NCBI RefSeq assembly: GCF_009697225.1
Contig: NZ_WIND01000002.1
Span: forward strand, 310,001 to 374,000
From: Halovulum marinum
GTDB lineage: Bacteria > Pseudomonadota > Alphaproteobacteria > Rhodobacterales > Rhodobacteraceae
Direction: 5' to 3'
Length of the DNA stretch: 64,000 bases
A program made the translations under genes and the position numbers. Shown piece by piece: positions 34,871 to 45,428 of this stretch. Position 1 is the stretch's first letter. The number at the start of each line of letters is the position of its first letter. A model generated the notes under the pieces. That model was not told the DNA's origin. It saw only the letters and a list, made by a program, of their open reading frames with translations, and ran no database searches.

Positions 34871-35044
34871 ATGACCCGAGTCGCCACCCCCTGCCGCGTC
34901 TGCGCCGTGCCCGCCGGGGCGGCGCGCGCGCCGCGGCCGAACCCGGACCGGGCCTACGCCCCGGACCCGAACTTCGCCCCGAAGCCATACTTCGCCCCGG
35001 ACCCAAACACGGAGGTCATGCCATGGGCATCCTTTCCTGGCTAG
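34871..35044 (+). CDS. small proline-rich ORF after nuoC (uncertain)
   Basis: A 57-residue frame starting right after the nuoC stop (TGAATG). It has two cysteines near the N-terminus (TPCRVCAVP) and a tandem repeat of six residues of the form (Y/F)AP(D/K)P(N/Y), encoded by three 18-bp DNA repeats. It overlaps the start of the next gene in another frame. No known domain; it may be translated by coupling or be only a repeat-bearing spacer. Confidence 0.3.
   Translation: MTRVATPCRVCAVPAGAARAPRPNPDRAYAPDPNFAPKPYFAPDPNTEVMPWASFPG
34955..35008 (+). repeat. three tandem 18-bp repeats between nuoC and the small membrane-protein gene
   Basis: Units at 34955, 34973 and 34991, each of the form T(A/T)CGCCCCGRACC... 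with few differences. They end two bases before the ribosome site GGAGGT of the following gene and keep the frame of the small ORF that spans them. Confidence 0.8.
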
Positions 35045-35208
35045 TGAGCGCGGTGCTGCTGGGCGTGCCGCTGTACCGGCTGTTGCCGCGCGCGGGGATG
35101 AACCCGCTGCTGGCGCTGCTGGCGCTGGTGCCGTTCGCGGGGATCGTGGTGCTGTGGATCATCGCCTTCCGCAGCTGGCCCGGCGACAACGTTTCCGAAA
35201 GGTTCTGA
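35023..35208 (+). CDS. small hypothetical membrane protein within the nuo operon
   Basis: A 61-residue protein with two predicted helices ([19 protein letters not shown] and [23 protein letters not shown]) joined by a short basic loop. GGAGGT (35011-35016) lies six bases before the ATG, a strong ribosome site. It sits two bases before nuoD. It could be an accessory or assembly factor for complex I; that is only suggested by position. Confidence 0.75.
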   Translation: MGILSWLVSAVLLGVPLYRLLPRAGMNPLLALLALVPFAGIVVLWIIAFRSWPGDNVSERF

Positions 35209-35210
35209 GC

Positions 35211-36422
35211 ATGGACGGCTCTCGTGACGACGCGCTGACCACCGAGCAGCAGATCCGCAACTTCAACATCAACTTCGGCCCGCAACACCCTGCGGCGCAC
35301 GGCGTTCTGCGTCTGGTGCTGGAGCTTGACGGCGAGATTGTCGAGCGCTGCGATCCGCACATCGGCCTGCTGCACCGCGGCACCGAGAAGCTGATGGAAA
35401 GCCGCACCTACCTGCAGAACCTGCCGTATTTTGACCGGCTGGACTATGTCGCGCCGATGAACCAGGAACATGCCTGGTGCCTGGCGATCGAGCGGCTGAC
35501 CGGTACCCCGGTGCCGCGCCGCGGCAGCCTGATCCGGGTGCTGTTCATGGAGATCGGCCGGGTCCTGAACCACCTGCTGAACGTGACCACGCAGGCGATG
35601 GACGTCGGCGCGCTGACGCCGCCGCTGTGGGGCTTCGAGGAACGCGAGAAGCTGATGGTGTTCTACGAGCGGGCCTGCGGCGCGCGGCTGCACGCGGCCT
35701 ACATCCGGCCCGGGGGCGTGCACCGCGATCTGCCGCCCGAGCTGCTGGACGACATCCGCACCTGGGCCGAGGAGTTCCCCGCCAGGGTCGACGACATCGA
35801 GGGCCTGCTGACCGAGAACCGGATCTTCAAGCAGCGCAACGTCGACATCGGCGTGGTCACCCGCCAGGACGTGATGGACTGGGGCATGTCCGGGGTGATG
35901 GTGCGCGGCTCGGGGATGGCCTGGGACCTGCGCCGGGCGCAGCCCTACGAGCTGTACGACGAGTTCGACTTCAAGATCCCCGTGGGCAAGAACGGCGACT
36001 GCTACGACCGCTACCTGTGCCGCATGGAAGAGATGCGCGAGTCGACGAAGATCATCCTGCAGTGCCTTGACAAGATTGCAGAAACCGACGGCCAGCCGGT
36101 GATGCACCGGGGCAAGATCAGCCCGCCGACGCGGACCGACATGAAGACCTCGATGGAGGCGCTGATCCATCACTTCAAGCTGTACACCGAAGGCTTTCAT
36201 GTGCCCGAGGGCGAGATCTATGCCGCGGTCGAGGCGCCCAAGGGCGAGTTCGGCGTCTACCTGGTCTCGGACGGCACCAACAAGCCGTACAAGACCAAGC
36301 TGCGCGCGCCCGGCTTCCTGCACCTCGCGGCGATGGACCACATGCTGCGCGGCCACCAGCTGGCCGACGTCTCGGCGGTGCTGGGCTCGCTCGACATCGT
36401 CTTCGGCGAGGTCGACCGGTGA
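35211..36422 (+). CDS. nuoD: NADH-quinone oxidoreductase subunit D
   Basis: A 403-residue subunit (49 kDa homologue) forming the quinone site with NuoB. Marks are [57 protein letters not shown] and the C-terminal DIVFGEVDR. The ATG at 35211 is preceded by the small membrane-protein stop. Its own stop overlaps a GTG start (GTGA) of an AT-rich ORF that separates it from nuoE. Confidence 0.97.
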   Translation: MDGSRDDALTTEQQIRNFNINFGPQHPAAHGVLRLVLELDGEIVERCDPHIGLLHRGTEKLMESRTYLQNLPYFDRLDYVAPMNQEHAWCLAIERLTGTPVPRRGSLIRVLFMEIGRVLNHLLNVTTQAMDVGALTPPLWGFEEREKLMVFYERACGARLHAAYIRPGGVHRDLPPELLDDIRTWAEEFPARVDDIEGLLTENRIFKQRNVDIGVVTRQDVMDWGMSGVMVRGSGMAWDLRRAQPYELYDEFDFKIPVGKNGDCYDRYLCRMEEMRESTKIILQCLDKIAETDGQPVMHRGKISPPTRTDMKTSMEALIHHFKLYTEGFHVPEGEIYAAVEAPKGEFGVYLVSDGTNKPYKTKLRAPGFLHLAAMDHMLRGHQLADVSAVLGSLDIVFGEVDR

Positions 36423-36886
36423 AGTGTACTTGGTCAGTGGCGCTTGGCATTGCGTTGGCAATGTTCTCTCCTACCGCGAACGCGGAGGGCAATCGTGGTG
36501 TCGTGGGAAATGAGGACGTTGCGTATTTCTGCGCGGATACCGCTGAGCATGTTCGTCTACTTGATTTCGCTCTGAATTCTATTGTGGAGGAACCTGGCAG
36601 ATATGGTCAATCTGCGGGGAAATTACTTGTAGAAAAGACTAATGATCTTCTGGCCGTTGAGCGCAAGCTGAAGGTGGTTTCGGGCCCTAGTGTGTATAAT
36701 TTCCTCTTCGTACCAGATAGCAAAATCTTAGAGTTACTCAGGGGCGCGGATGAATTAAACAGGCTAAGCTATCGTGAGCCTGGTTCAGACAGAACAATGG
36801 CGAAGATGCAGGAGTTTTCGCTGCTATCTAATACAATTCAGAAAGATTTGCCGCTTCTTTGTCGTTCGGACTTCCAATCAGAGTAG
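36419..36886 (+). CDS. AT-rich exported protein of unknown function inserted between nuoD and nuoE
   Basis: A 155-residue protein with a short signal peptide (about 1-22, cleavage after ANA). The mature helical protein has two cysteines, Cys38 and Cys148, which could form a disulfide. No known domain was recognised. The GTG start overlaps the nuoD stop (GTGA). GC is roughly 49% over 36421-36840 by hand count against about 70% around it, and codons such as AAT, GAT, TTA and TCT are common here but rare in neighbours. This suggests recent acquisition, precisely joined into the operon. A link to complex I is not shown by the sequence. Confidence 0.7.
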   Translation: MKCTWSVALGIALAMFSPTANAEGNRGVVGNEDVAYFCADTAEHVRLLDFALNSIVEEPGRYGQSAGKLLVEKTNDLLAVERKLKVVSGPSVYNFLFVPDSKILELLRGADELNRLSYREPGSDRTMAKMQEFSLLSNTIQKDLPLLCRSDFQSE

Positions 36887-36892
36887 GTTACA

Positions 36893-37957
36893 ATGCTCCG
36901 CCGTCTCCATCCCGAACAGCCCGACAGCTTCGCCTTCACCGAGGCCAACTTGGACTGGGCCAAGTCGCAGATCGCCAAGTACCCCGAGGGCCGGCAGGCC
37001 AGCGCCATCATCCCGCTGCTGTGGCGCGCCCAGGAGCAGGAGGGCTGGCTGACCCGCCCGGCGATCGAGGCCGTGGCCGAAATGCTGGACATGGCCTATA
37101 TCCGCGCCCTCGAGGTCGCCAGCTTCTACTTCATGTTCCAGCTGCAACCGGTTGGGTCCGTTGCGAACATACAGGTCTGCGGCACCACGTCCTGCATGAT
37201 CTGCGGGGCCGAGGACCTGATCGCCGTCTGCCGCGAGAAGATCGCGCCGGACCCGCACCAGCTGTCCGCCGACGGCAGGTTCAGCTGGGAAGAGGTCGAG
37301 TGCCTGGGCGCCTGCGCCAACGCGCCGATGGCGCAGATCGGCAAGGACTACTACGAGGATCTGACCGCCGAACGGCTGGGCGAGATCATCGACGCGCTGG
37401 GCCGCGGCGAGGTGCCCGCGCCCGGGCCGCAGAACGGCCGCTTCGCCTCGGAGCCGCTGGGCGGGCTGACCTCGCTGCAGGAGTTCGCCGGCGATCACGA
37501 CGCCAACGCCTCGGTCACCCGGGCGCTGTACTGGGGCGACACCGTGGCGCGGATCCGGGGCGACGAGCAGCCCGCCGGCGTCGCGCCGCCGGCGCGCACC
37601 CACCCAGAGGCGGGCGGCCCCGGCGAGGCGCAGGACAGCGCGCCGGACGCGCAGCCGCCGTCGGACGCGCAGAAGATCGGCCACCCCGAGGTCGACAAGT
37701 CCGAGGAGGGCCGCCCGGTCGGCATCGAGGGCCCGCGCGGCGGCCAGCCCGACGATCTGAAGCAGATCACCGGCGTCGGCCCCAAGCTCGAGGCGCTGCT
37801 GCACCAGCTGGGATTCTACCATTTCGACCAGATCGCCGCGTGGACAGATGCCGAGATTGCCTGGATCGACACCAATCTGGAAGGTTTCAAGGGCCGTGTG
37901 ACCCGTGATAACTGGGTCGAGCAGGCCCGCGACCTGGCATCCCGCAAGGAGGGCTGA
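36893..37957 (+). CDS. nuoE: NADH-quinone oxidoreductase subunit E with C-terminal helix-hairpin-helix domain
   Basis: A 354-residue protein. Residues 1-175 are the 24 kDa thioredoxin-like subunit binding cluster N1a, with cysteines in [11 protein letters not shown] and [11 protein letters not shown] Pro/Ala/Gly/Glu-rich linker (about 215-280) follows. The last 70 residues are an extra domain starting [21 protein letters not shown], a helix-hairpin-helix with the GVGPK turn, ending [16 protein letters not shown]. Ordinary NuoE is 150-220 residues. The same domain ends the next gene's product. Long NuoE forms are known in Rhodobacterales; the role of the tail is unknown. Confidence 0.95.
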   Translation: MLRRLHPEQPDSFAFTEANLDWAKSQIAKYPEGRQASAIIPLLWRAQEQEGWLTRPAIEAVAEMLDMAYIRALEVASFYFMFQLQPVGSVANIQVCGTTSCMICGAEDLIAVCREKIAPDPHQLSADGRFSWEEVECLGACANAPMAQIGKDYYEDLTAERLGEIIDALGRGEVPAPGPQNGRFASEPLGGLTSLQEFAGDHDANASVTRALYWGDTVARIRGDEQPAGVAPPARTHPEAGGPGEAQDSAPDAQPPSDAQKIGHPEVDKSEEGRPVGIEGPRGGQPDDLKQITGVGPKLEALLHQLGFYHFDQIAAWTDAEIAWIDTNLEGFKGRVTRDNWVEQARDLASRKEG

Positions 37958-38003
37958 GCTGCGCCGCGGCCGCATGACGGCACGCCGGCAGGGAGACGAG
38001 CGC

Positions 38004-38747
38004 ATGACCGAGAAGAAGCCGAAGCCGGATCTGGTGGACGACGAACGCACATTGTGGATCGGCGCCGCCGTCGCCGCGGTGGTGTTCGCGCTGGCGCTGA
38101 TCGTCTCGGTGCATGCGCTGCTGGCGCTTGTGCTGGGGCTGCTGCTGTTCGGGGTGCTGGGCTGGATCCTGCACGTCAACCTGGGATTCGATCTGCCGAG
38201 GACCGGTGCGCGGGGGCCCGGCGCGGGCGCCGCCGCGGTGCCTCCGGCGCCGCATCCGGCCGCCGCGCAGCCGGCCCCGGCCGCACCGGATCCGGCCGCC
38301 TCGAACGCGGCGCCCGCTGCGCCGGCGGGGACCGCGCCGCAGTCGCCGCCCGCGGCCCGGACCGGGCCGCCGGTGCAGGCCAGCACGCCGCTGCCGGGCG
38401 AGGCCGATCTGGCCGGCCGCAAGGGCGCGTGGCGCTATGAAGCGGCCGCCGGGGGTGACGCCGACGACGGCGCGGCGCCCGTTGCGGCCGCGCCGGACGT
38501 CGCCGGCCGGCCGCAGGGGCTGGAGGCGCCGCGTGCCGGCGGCAAGGACGATCTGAAGCGGATCAAGGGCGTCGGCCCGAAGCTGGAGCAGACCCTCAAC
38601 GACCTGGGCTATTACCATTTCGACCAGATCGCCGGCTGGACCGGCGCCGAGGTCGCCTGGGTCGACGAGAACCTCGAGGGCTTCAGGGGCCGGGTCACCC
38701 GCGACGACTGGGTCGGGCAGGCGCGGCAACTGACCGCGGGCGGCTGA
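38004..38747 (+). CDS. membrane-anchored protein with NuoE-type helix-hairpin-helix domain
   Basis: A 247-residue protein: two close N-terminal hydrophobic helices (LWIGAAVAAVVFALALIVSV and LLALVLGLLLFGVLGWIL), a long Pro/Ala linker, then a C-terminal domain nearly matching that of NuoE (DDLKRIKGVGPKLEQTLNDLG, YYHFDQIAGWTGAEVAWVDENL, GRVTRDDWVGQARQL). The ATG at 38004 follows GGGAG; an alternative start is 37974. The pair probably arose by duplication of the tail. One copy on the peripheral arm and one on the membrane suggests a tether or assembly role, which is inference. Confidence 0.8.
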   Translation: MTEKKPKPDLVDDERTLWIGAAVAAVVFALALIVSVHALLALVLGLLLFGVLGWILHVNLGFDLPRTGARGPGAGAAAVPPAPHPAAAQPAPAAPDPAASNAAPAAPAGTAPQSPPAARTGPPVQASTPLPGEADLAGRKGAWRYEAAAGGDADDGAAPVAAAPDVAGRPQGLEAPRAGGKDDLKRIKGVGPKLEQTLNDLGYYHFDQIAGWTGAEVAWVDENLEGFRGRVTRDDWVGQARQLTAGG

Positions 38748-38780
38748 GCGGCGCCGGGCGCGCGCCGCCGCGACCGGGGC

Positions 38781-38810
38781 ACGACGACGGACGACACGAC
38801 GACGAACGAC
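38781..38810 (+). repeat. short 15-bp direct repeat before the DUF5337 gene
   Basis: ACGACGACGGACGAC (38781-38795) is followed by ACGACGACGAACGAC (38796-38810), 14 of 15 identical, with a more degenerate third unit after it. It fills the gap after the helix-hairpin-helix gene. Confidence 0.6.
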
Positions 38811-38844
38811 AGGACGAGCAACGGAAACGGAAGGCCGGCGACAG

Positions 38845-39069
38845 GTGCCAGGACCCTCGGACAAGACCGGCAACGCCCAGGTGCGGCTCGCCACGATCGT
38901 GATCGTGGCGGCGTTCGCGCTGTGGATGGCGGGGTCGGCGCTTGGCGGGGCGCTGGGGCTGCCTGTGCGTTTCGCGTTCCTTCTGGATCTGATGTGCATC
39001 GCGGCTCTGGTCTGGGCGCTCGCGGTGCTCTACAGGGTCTGGCGGCGCCGCCAGGACAACGGAGTTTGA
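38845..39069 (+). CDS. DUF5337 family small membrane protein
   Basis: A 74-residue protein with two membrane helices (LATIVIVAAFALWMAGSALGG and AFLLDLMCIAALVWALAVLYRVW) and short charged ends. The size, the two-helix form and the place just before nuoF match DUF5337 proteins of Rhodobacterales nuo operons. The start is GTG at 38845. nuoF begins three bases after the stop. The function is unknown. Confidence 0.75.
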   Translation: MPGPSDKTGNAQVRLATIVIVAAFALWMAGSALGGALGLPVRFAFLLDLMCIAALVWALAVLYRVWRRRQDNGV

Positions 39070-39072
39070 GGC

Positions 39073-40368
<1,296 letters not shown>

Positions 40369-40407
40369 GGCCGGCGCCCGGCACAGCGACAGCGAGGAGA
40401 GGCAGAC

Positions 40408-40824
40408 ATGGACGCGATCACCGGCTACGCGCACGCCATCGTCTCGCTGGCGCTGTTCGCGGTCCTGGCGCTGGCGCTGAATCCCTGGGCCGGGATCGCG
40501 CGCGGCCGGGCCGGGCTGGTGCCGGGGCAGATGCCCGAACCGGACTACGCCAGCCGGGCCTTCCGCATCACCCGCTCGTATCAGAACACGGTCGAGATGA
40601 CCGGCGTGTTCGCCGCCGTCGTCGCCGCGGCGGTGCTGGCGGGGGCAAACCCGTTCTGGGTCAACCTGCTCGCCTCGCTGGCGCTGGTCAGCCGGATCGC
40701 GATGATCTTCGTGCACGTCCAGGGCATCGGCAAGGCGAACAACGGGTTGCGCACGATCTTCTTCGTGGCCGGCTGGGCGATGATGCTGCTGCTGGCGCTG
40801 ATCGCCGCGGTCGCGGCGGTCTGA
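40408..40824 (+). CDS. MAPEG family membrane protein
   Basis: A 138-residue protein with four helices in the MAPEG pattern: VSLALFAVLALALNPWAG, the polar stretch ASRAFRITRSYQNTVEMTGVFAAVVAAAVLAG with the conserved Arg and Asn-Glu residues, then two more helices. Eukaryotic relatives are glutathione-dependent; bacterial roles are mostly unknown. GAGGAGAGG precedes the ATG. It is part of the accessory cluster between nuoF and nuoG. Confidence 0.82.
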   Translation: MDAITGYAHAIVSLALFAVLALALNPWAGIARGRAGLVPGQMPEPDYASRAFRITRSYQNTVEMTGVFAAVVAAAVLAGANPFWVNLLASLALVSRIAMIFVHVQGIGKANNGLRTIFFVAGWAMMLLLALIAAVAAV

Positions 40825-40832
40825 GGCCGGGG

Positions 40833-41327
40833 ATGGAGCATCACCTCGCCCAGCTGAACGTCGGCCGCCTGGTGGCGGCGCCCGGCGATCCCCGCGTCGC
40901 CGAGTTCATGGACAACCTCGACCGGGTCAACGGGCTGGGCAAGCGGATGCCGGGGTTCGTCTGGATGATGGAGGGCTCGGGCGCGCCCGGCACCGGCAAC
41001 ACCGACAACAACATCGGCGACGACCCGCGTTTCGTCGCCAACCTGACCGTCTGGGAAACCCCCCGGGCGCTGGAGGAATTCGTCTGGAACACCGTGCACC
41101 GGCAGTTCTACGAGCGTCGCGCCGCGTGGTTCGAAGTGCTGGGCGAGATGCATTTCGCGATGTGGTGGGTGCCGAAGGGCCACCGCCCGACGCTGGACGA
41201 GGCGCTGGCGCGGCTGGCGCATCTGCGCGTCCACGGCGACAGCGACCACGCCTTCGGCTGGGCGCATCTGCGGGACCGGGCGACGCGGTGGCGGCAAGGG
41301 CGCTGCGCGCCGGTGGCCGCCGAATGA
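40833..41327 (+). CDS. DUF3291 domain protein
   Basis: A 164-residue cytoplasmic protein matching DUF3291: HHLAQLNVGRLVAAPGDPRVAEFMDNLDRVNGLGKRMPGFVW, then TVWETPRALEEFVWNTVHRQFYERRAAWFE and a C-terminal HFAMWWVPKGHRPTLDEAL. The fold is related to ferredoxin-like monooxygenases, but no catalytic role is established. Its stop overlaps the next gene's start (ATGA). Confidence 0.85.
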   Translation: MEHHLAQLNVGRLVAAPGDPRVAEFMDNLDRVNGLGKRMPGFVWMMEGSGAPGTGNTDNNIGDDPRFVANLTVWETPRALEEFVWNTVHRQFYERRAAWFEVLGEMHFAMWWVPKGHRPTLDEALARLAHLRVHGDSDHAFGWAHLRDRATRWRQGRCAPVAAE

Positions 41328-41767
41328 GCCGGGCGGCGCGGATCGCGGTCGCCGCGGCGCTGTCGGCGCTGGCCGCCGGCGGGGTGTCGGCGCAGGCGGC
41401 GGCGACGCTGCCGCCGGGCTATCCGCGCGCGGTGTTCGACTGGGCGGTGCATGCCGACCTGGCCGCGCGGGTGGCGCGCGGCTGCCGCGGCATCGGCCTG
41501 AATTCCGAGCTGGCCGACGCCCGCCTCGGCGTGGCGCTGGCGCAGGCGTTCTCCTCCGGGACCGCGTACCTGGCATGGGCCGGGCGCCCGGGCCGCGCCG
41601 CCGAGGAGGCCCGCGTCCGCGCGCTGGTGGCCGGGACGGTCGCCCGCCTGGGCGCCGACGCCGGCTACGACATCGCCGACCGCGACCAGCTCTGCGCGCT
41701 GGGCCGGGCGCAGATCGCCGCCGGCACGCCGGCGGGCGAGCTGCTTTTCACGGGGGGCCGCCGATGA
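41324..41767 (+). CDS. exported DUF5333 domain protein
   Basis: A 147-residue protein with a signal peptide (cleavage near GVSAQA, residue 25). Two cysteines are conserved in the family, in RGCRGIGLN and DQLCALGRAQIAAGTPAGELL. DUF5333 proteins occur in nuo operons of Rhodobacterales before nuoG. The start overlaps the DUF3291 stop in ATGA, and its own stop overlaps a further small ORF in ATGA. It acts in the periplasm; its role is unknown. Confidence 0.82.
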   Translation: MSRAARIAVAAALSALAAGGVSAQAAATLPPGYPRAVFDWAVHADLAARVARGCRGIGLNSELADARLGVALAQAFSSGTAYLAWAGRPGRAAEEARVRALVAGTVARLGADAGYDIADRDQLCALGRAQIAAGTPAGELLFTGGRR

Positions 41768-41907
41768 GCCGGGCCGCCCCTGACGCCGCGTCGAATAAGC
41801 CGCTTCCGGGCCTTGCGGTCCGGGCGCTCTTTCGCGATGTTGCGGCGCAAGACGCGCCGGCGGATTCCGCCCCCGCCGGCCGCGCCCACGATCCGAGGAC
41901 CACATGA
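41764..41907 (+). CDS. small ORF coupled to nuoG
   Basis: A 47-residue frame ([20 protein letters not shown]...) without membrane segment or known domain. Its ATG overlaps the DUF5333 stop (ATGA at 41764) and its stop overlaps the nuoG start (ATGA at 41904). Such exact four-base joins at both ends suggest real translation, perhaps mainly to deliver ribosomes to nuoG. Confidence 0.45.
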   Translation: MSRAAPDAASNKPLPGLAVRALFRDVAAQDAPADSAPAGRAHDPRTT

Positions 41908-43922
41908 GCGATTTGCGCACCATCATCATCGACGGCCATGAGGTCGAGGCCGATCCGCGGCTGACCCTGCTGCAGGCGTGCGAGCAGGCCGGGGTCGAGA
42001 TCCCGCGCTTCTGCTATCACGAGCGGCTGTCGATCGCCGGCAACTGCCGCATGTGCCTGGTCGAGGTCGTGGGCGGACCGCCCAAGCCCGCCGCCAGCTG
42101 CGCGATGCAGGTCAAGGACCTGCGCCCCGGCAAGGACGGCGCCCCGCCCGAGGTGCGCACCACCTCGCCGATGGTCAGGAAGGCGCGCGAGGGGGTGATG
42201 GAGTTCCTGCTCATCAACCATCCGCTGGACTGCCCGATCTGCGACCAGGGCGGCGAGTGCGACCTGCAGGACCAGGCGATGGCCTACGGCATGGACTTCT
42301 CGCGCTACCGCGAGCCGAAGCGGTCCTCGATCGACCCGGACCTGGGGCCGCTGGTCGCCACCAAGATGACCCGCTGCATCAGCTGCACCCGCTGCGTGCG
42401 CTTCATCACCGAGGTCGCCGGCATCCCCGAGCTGGGCCAGACCGGCCGCGGCGAGGACAGCGAGATCACCTCGTATCTGGGCGCGATGCTGACTTCGGAG
42501 CTGCAGGGCAACGTCATCGACCTGTGCCCGGTCGGCGCGCTGACCTCGAAGCCCTACGCCTTCACCGCGCGGCCCTGGGAGCTGAGAAAGACCGAAAGCA
42601 TCGACGTGATGGACGCGCTGGGCAGCTCGATCCGCGTCGACACCAAGGGTCGCGAGGTGATGCGCATCCTGCCGCGCAACCACGACGGCACCAACGAGGA
42701 ATGGCTGGCCGACCGCTCGCGCTTCGTCTGGGACGGGCTGCGCCGGCAGCGGCTGGACCGGCCCTATGTCCGCAAGGGCGGCAAGCTGGCGCAGGCGACC
42801 TGGGGCGAGGCGTTCGCCGCGATCGGCGATGCCGTGAACGGCAAGGCCGTCGCCGCGGTCGCCGGCGATCTGGCCTCGGTCGAGGCGATCTACGCGCTCA
42901 AGGCGCTGGTCGGCGGCGCCGGCGGCAGGCTCGAGTGCCGCACCGACGGCGCGCGCCTGCCCGAGGGCAACCGCGCCGCCTATGCCGGCACCGCGCGGAT
43001 CGAGGACATCGACGCCGCGCGGCGCATCCTGCTGATCGGCGCCAACCCCCGCAACGAGGCCCCGGTGCTGAACGCGCGCATCCGCAAGGCGTGGCTGAGG
43101 GGCGCCGAGGTCGGCATGGTCGGCGAAGCGGTGGACCTGACCTACGACTACGACCACATCGGCACAGACCGCGCGGCGCTGCGACGCGTCGTCGACATGG
43201 GCGGCAACGACGAGATCCGCGACACCCCGAGCATCGTGATCGTCGGCCAGGGCGCGCTTCGGGGCGACGATGGCGCCGCGGTGCTGGCCGCCGCGCAGAA
43301 GATCTGCGCCGACACCGGCAGCGGCCTGCTGGTGCTGCACACCGCCGCTGCCCGCGTCGGCGGCATGGATATCGGCTTCACCACCGAGGGCGGCATCGAC
43401 GCGGCGCTGGACGGCGCCGAGGTGATCTACAACCTGGGCGTCGACGAGATGGACATGCCCGACGGCGCCTTCGTGATCTACCAGGGCAGCCACGGCGACC
43501 GCGGCGCGCACCGCGCCGACGTGATCCTGCCCGGCGCCGCCTGGACCGAGGAGCCGGGGATATTCGTCAACACCGAAGGCCGCCCGCAGCAGGCGTTCCG
43601 CGCCGGCTTCCCGCCGGGCGCCGCGAAGGAGAACTGGGCGATCATCCGCGCGCTGTCGGCCGAGCTGGGCGCGACGCTGCCGTTCAACTCGATCGAGGAG
43701 CTGCGCGCGCAGATCTTCGAGGCGCATCCGCACCTGGCCGAGCTGGACGAGGTGCCGCAGAACGCCGGCGACCAGCTGGCGCCGGGCGAGCTGGGGCAGG
43801 GCGACTTCCCCGCCGCGGTGGGCGCGCATTTCCAGAGCAACCCGATCGCCCGCGCCTCGACGGTGATGGCGGAGCTTTCCCGACTGGCTGCCGAGCGCAG
43901 GCAGCCGCTGGCGGCGGAGTAA
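41904..43922 (+). CDS. nuoG: NADH-quinone oxidoreductase subunit G
   Basis: A 672-residue subunit (75 kDa homologue) of the length usual in alphaproteobacteria. The 2Fe-2S cluster ligands are Cys37, Cys48, Cys51 and Cys66. The His/Cys motif [15 protein letters not shown] holds N5, and [10 protein letters not shown] with DLCPVGAL holds N4. The remainder is a molybdopterin-oxidoreductase-like fold without cofactor. It carries electrons from NuoE/F towards NuoI. Confidence 0.97.
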   Translation: MSDLRTIIIDGHEVEADPRLTLLQACEQAGVEIPRFCYHERLSIAGNCRMCLVEVVGGPPKPAASCAMQVKDLRPGKDGAPPEVRTTSPMVRKAREGVMEFLLINHPLDCPICDQGGECDLQDQAMAYGMDFSRYREPKRSSIDPDLGPLVATKMTRCISCTRCVRFITEVAGIPELGQTGRGEDSEITSYLGAMLTSELQGNVIDLCPVGALTSKPYAFTARPWELRKTESIDVMDALGSSIRVDTKGREVMRILPRNHDGTNEEWLADRSRFVWDGLRRQRLDRPYVRKGGKLAQATWGEAFAAIGDAVNGKAVAAVAGDLASVEAIYALKALVGGAGGRLECRTDGARLPEGNRAAYAGTARIEDIDAARRILLIGANPRNEAPVLNARIRKAWLRGAEVGMVGEAVDLTYDYDHIGTDRAALRRVVDMGGNDEIRDTPSIVIVGQGALRGDDGAAVLAAAQKICADTGSGLLVLHTAAARVGGMDIGFTTEGGIDAALDGAEVIYNLGVDEMDMPDGAFVIYQGSHGDRGAHRADVILPGAAWTEEPGIFVNTEGRPQQAFRAGFPPGAAKENWAIIRALSAELGATLPFNSIEELRAQIFEAHPHLAELDEVPQNAGDQLAPGELGQGDFPAAVGAHFQSNPIARASTVMAELSRLAAERRQPLAAE

Positions 43923-43925
43923 GAC

Positions 43926-45005
43926 ATGGCGGAATTCCTCGCGACCCCATTCGGAACGTTCCTGCTGATCCTCGGCCAGAGCCTGCTGGTCGTCGTCAGC
44001 GTGCTGCTGGCGCTGGCGTTCCTGATGTACGCCGACCGCAAGGTCTGGGCCGCGGTGCAGATGCGCAAGGGCCCGAACGTGGTCGGCCCGTTCGGCCTGC
44101 TGCAAAGCTTCGCCGACTTCCTGAAGTACATCGTCAAGGAAGTCGTGGTGCCGGCGGGCGCGGACAAGCCGGTGTTCTTCCTGGCGCCGATGATCGCCTT
44201 CGTGCTGGCGGTGATCAGCTGGGCGGTGATCCCGTTCAACGACGGCTGGGTGATCGCCAACCTGAACGTCGGCATCCTCTACATCTTCGCGGTGTCCTCG
44301 CTGGAAGTGTACGGCGTGATCATGGGCGGCTGGGCGTCGAACTCGAAATACCCGTTCCTGGGCTCGCTGCGCTCGGCCGCGCAGATGATCTCGTACGAGG
44401 TGTCGATCGGCTTCATCATCGTCGGCGTGCTGATCTCGACCGCGTCGCTGAACCTCAGCGACATCGTCACCGCGCAGCGCGGCGACTGGGGGCTGATGTC
44501 GTGGTACTGGCTGCCGCACCTGCCGATGGTGGTGCTGTTCTTCGTCAGCGCGCTGGCCGAGACCAACCGCCCGCCGTTCGACCTGCCCGAGGCCGAGGCC
44601 GAGCTGGTCGCCGGCTACCAGGTCGAGTATTCCTCGACGCCGTTCCTGCTGTTCATGATCGGCGAGCTGATGGCCGTGGTGCTGATGTGCGCGCTGATCA
44701 CCATCCTGTTCTTCGGCGGCTGGCTGACGCCGATTCCCGGCGTGTCCGAATGGTGGATCCTGGGCGACGGGCTGCACTGGATGGTCATCAAGATGGCGTT
44801 CTTCTTCTTCCTGTTCGCCATGGTGAAGGCGATTGTGCCGCGCTACCGCTACGACCAGCTGATGCGCCTGGGCTGGAAGGTGTTCCTGCCGATGTCGCTG
44901 GGCTGGGTGGTGATCGTCGCCGGGCTGGCGATGGTCGACGGCGAGGACGGCAACCTCGGCGGCCTGTGGGCGCGCTGGACCCCGGCCGTGGTCGTGGCCG
45001 AGTGA
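43926..45005 (+). CDS. nuoH: NADH-quinone oxidoreductase subunit H
   Basis: A 359-residue membrane subunit with about eight helices that forms the quinone entry site. [25 protein letters not shown], the acidic loop [29 protein letters not shown] and [18 protein letters not shown] are its signatures. It begins three bases after nuoG. Its stop overlaps a GTG start in GTGA. Confidence 0.97.
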   Translation: MAEFLATPFGTFLLILGQSLLVVVSVLLALAFLMYADRKVWAAVQMRKGPNVVGPFGLLQSFADFLKYIVKEVVVPAGADKPVFFLAPMIAFVLAVISWAVIPFNDGWVIANLNVGILYIFAVSSLEVYGVIMGGWASNSKYPFLGSLRSAAQMISYEVSIGFIIVGVLISTASLNLSDIVTAQRGDWGLMSWYWLPHLPMVVLFFVSALAETNRPPFDLPEAEAELVAGYQVEYSSTPFLLFMIGELMAVVLMCALITILFFGGWLTPIPGVSEWWILGDGLHWMVIKMAFFFFLFAMVKAIVPRYRYDQLMRLGWKVFLPMSLGWVVIVAGLAMVDGEDGNLGGLWARWTPAVVVAE

Positions 45006-45427
45006 TCCGCGGCGCGGCATATCTGCTGGCCACGCTGGCGGCGGCGCCGGTGGCGGCGTCCGTCGCCGCGGCGCAGGACCTGGCGGTGATCGGCGCCTGC
45101 AGCGGCGTGCCGCTGGACGCCGGCGCCTGCGACGCCGACGCGCTGGCGGCGGAGCTTGGCCTGCTGGGCCCCGCCGACGTGCAGATGTTCCGCCCCTACG
45201 GCATGGAAAGCTTCGCGATCCTGACCGCGCTGCACTACGGCGCCTCGGCGCTGTACTTCGCCGCCGAGGGCGAGGGCTGCACCGCCGAGGAGGAGCGCGC
45301 CGCGGCGGTCGAGATCTGGTCGCTCTGGGTCGACCTGCCGGCCGGGGTGCCGCAGGCCGTCGCCGAGCGTTTCGCCGTCTACGACGGCGTGATGGACAAC
45401 ATCATTCAAATGGAGGTCGGGTGCTGA
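45002..45427 (+). CDS. exported cysteine-containing protein of unknown function between nuoH and nuoI
   Basis: A 141-residue protein beginning with GTG that overlaps the nuoH stop (GTGA). A signal peptide (1-25, SVAAAQ) is followed by a small domain with four cysteines, in [23 protein letters not shown] and the C-terminal EVGC, suggesting two disulfides. No known family recognised. The stop is one base before nuoI. Together with DUF5333 and the nuoJ-nuoK protein it makes a set of periplasmic proteins encoded inside the operon. Confidence 0.65.
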   Translation: MIRGAAYLLATLAAAPVAASVAAAQDLAVIGACSGVPLDAGACDADALAAELGLLGPADVQMFRPYGMESFAILTALHYGASALYFAAEGEGCTAEEERAAAVEIWSLWVDLPAGVPQAVAERFAVYDGVMDNIIQMEVGC

Positions 45428-45428
45428 A

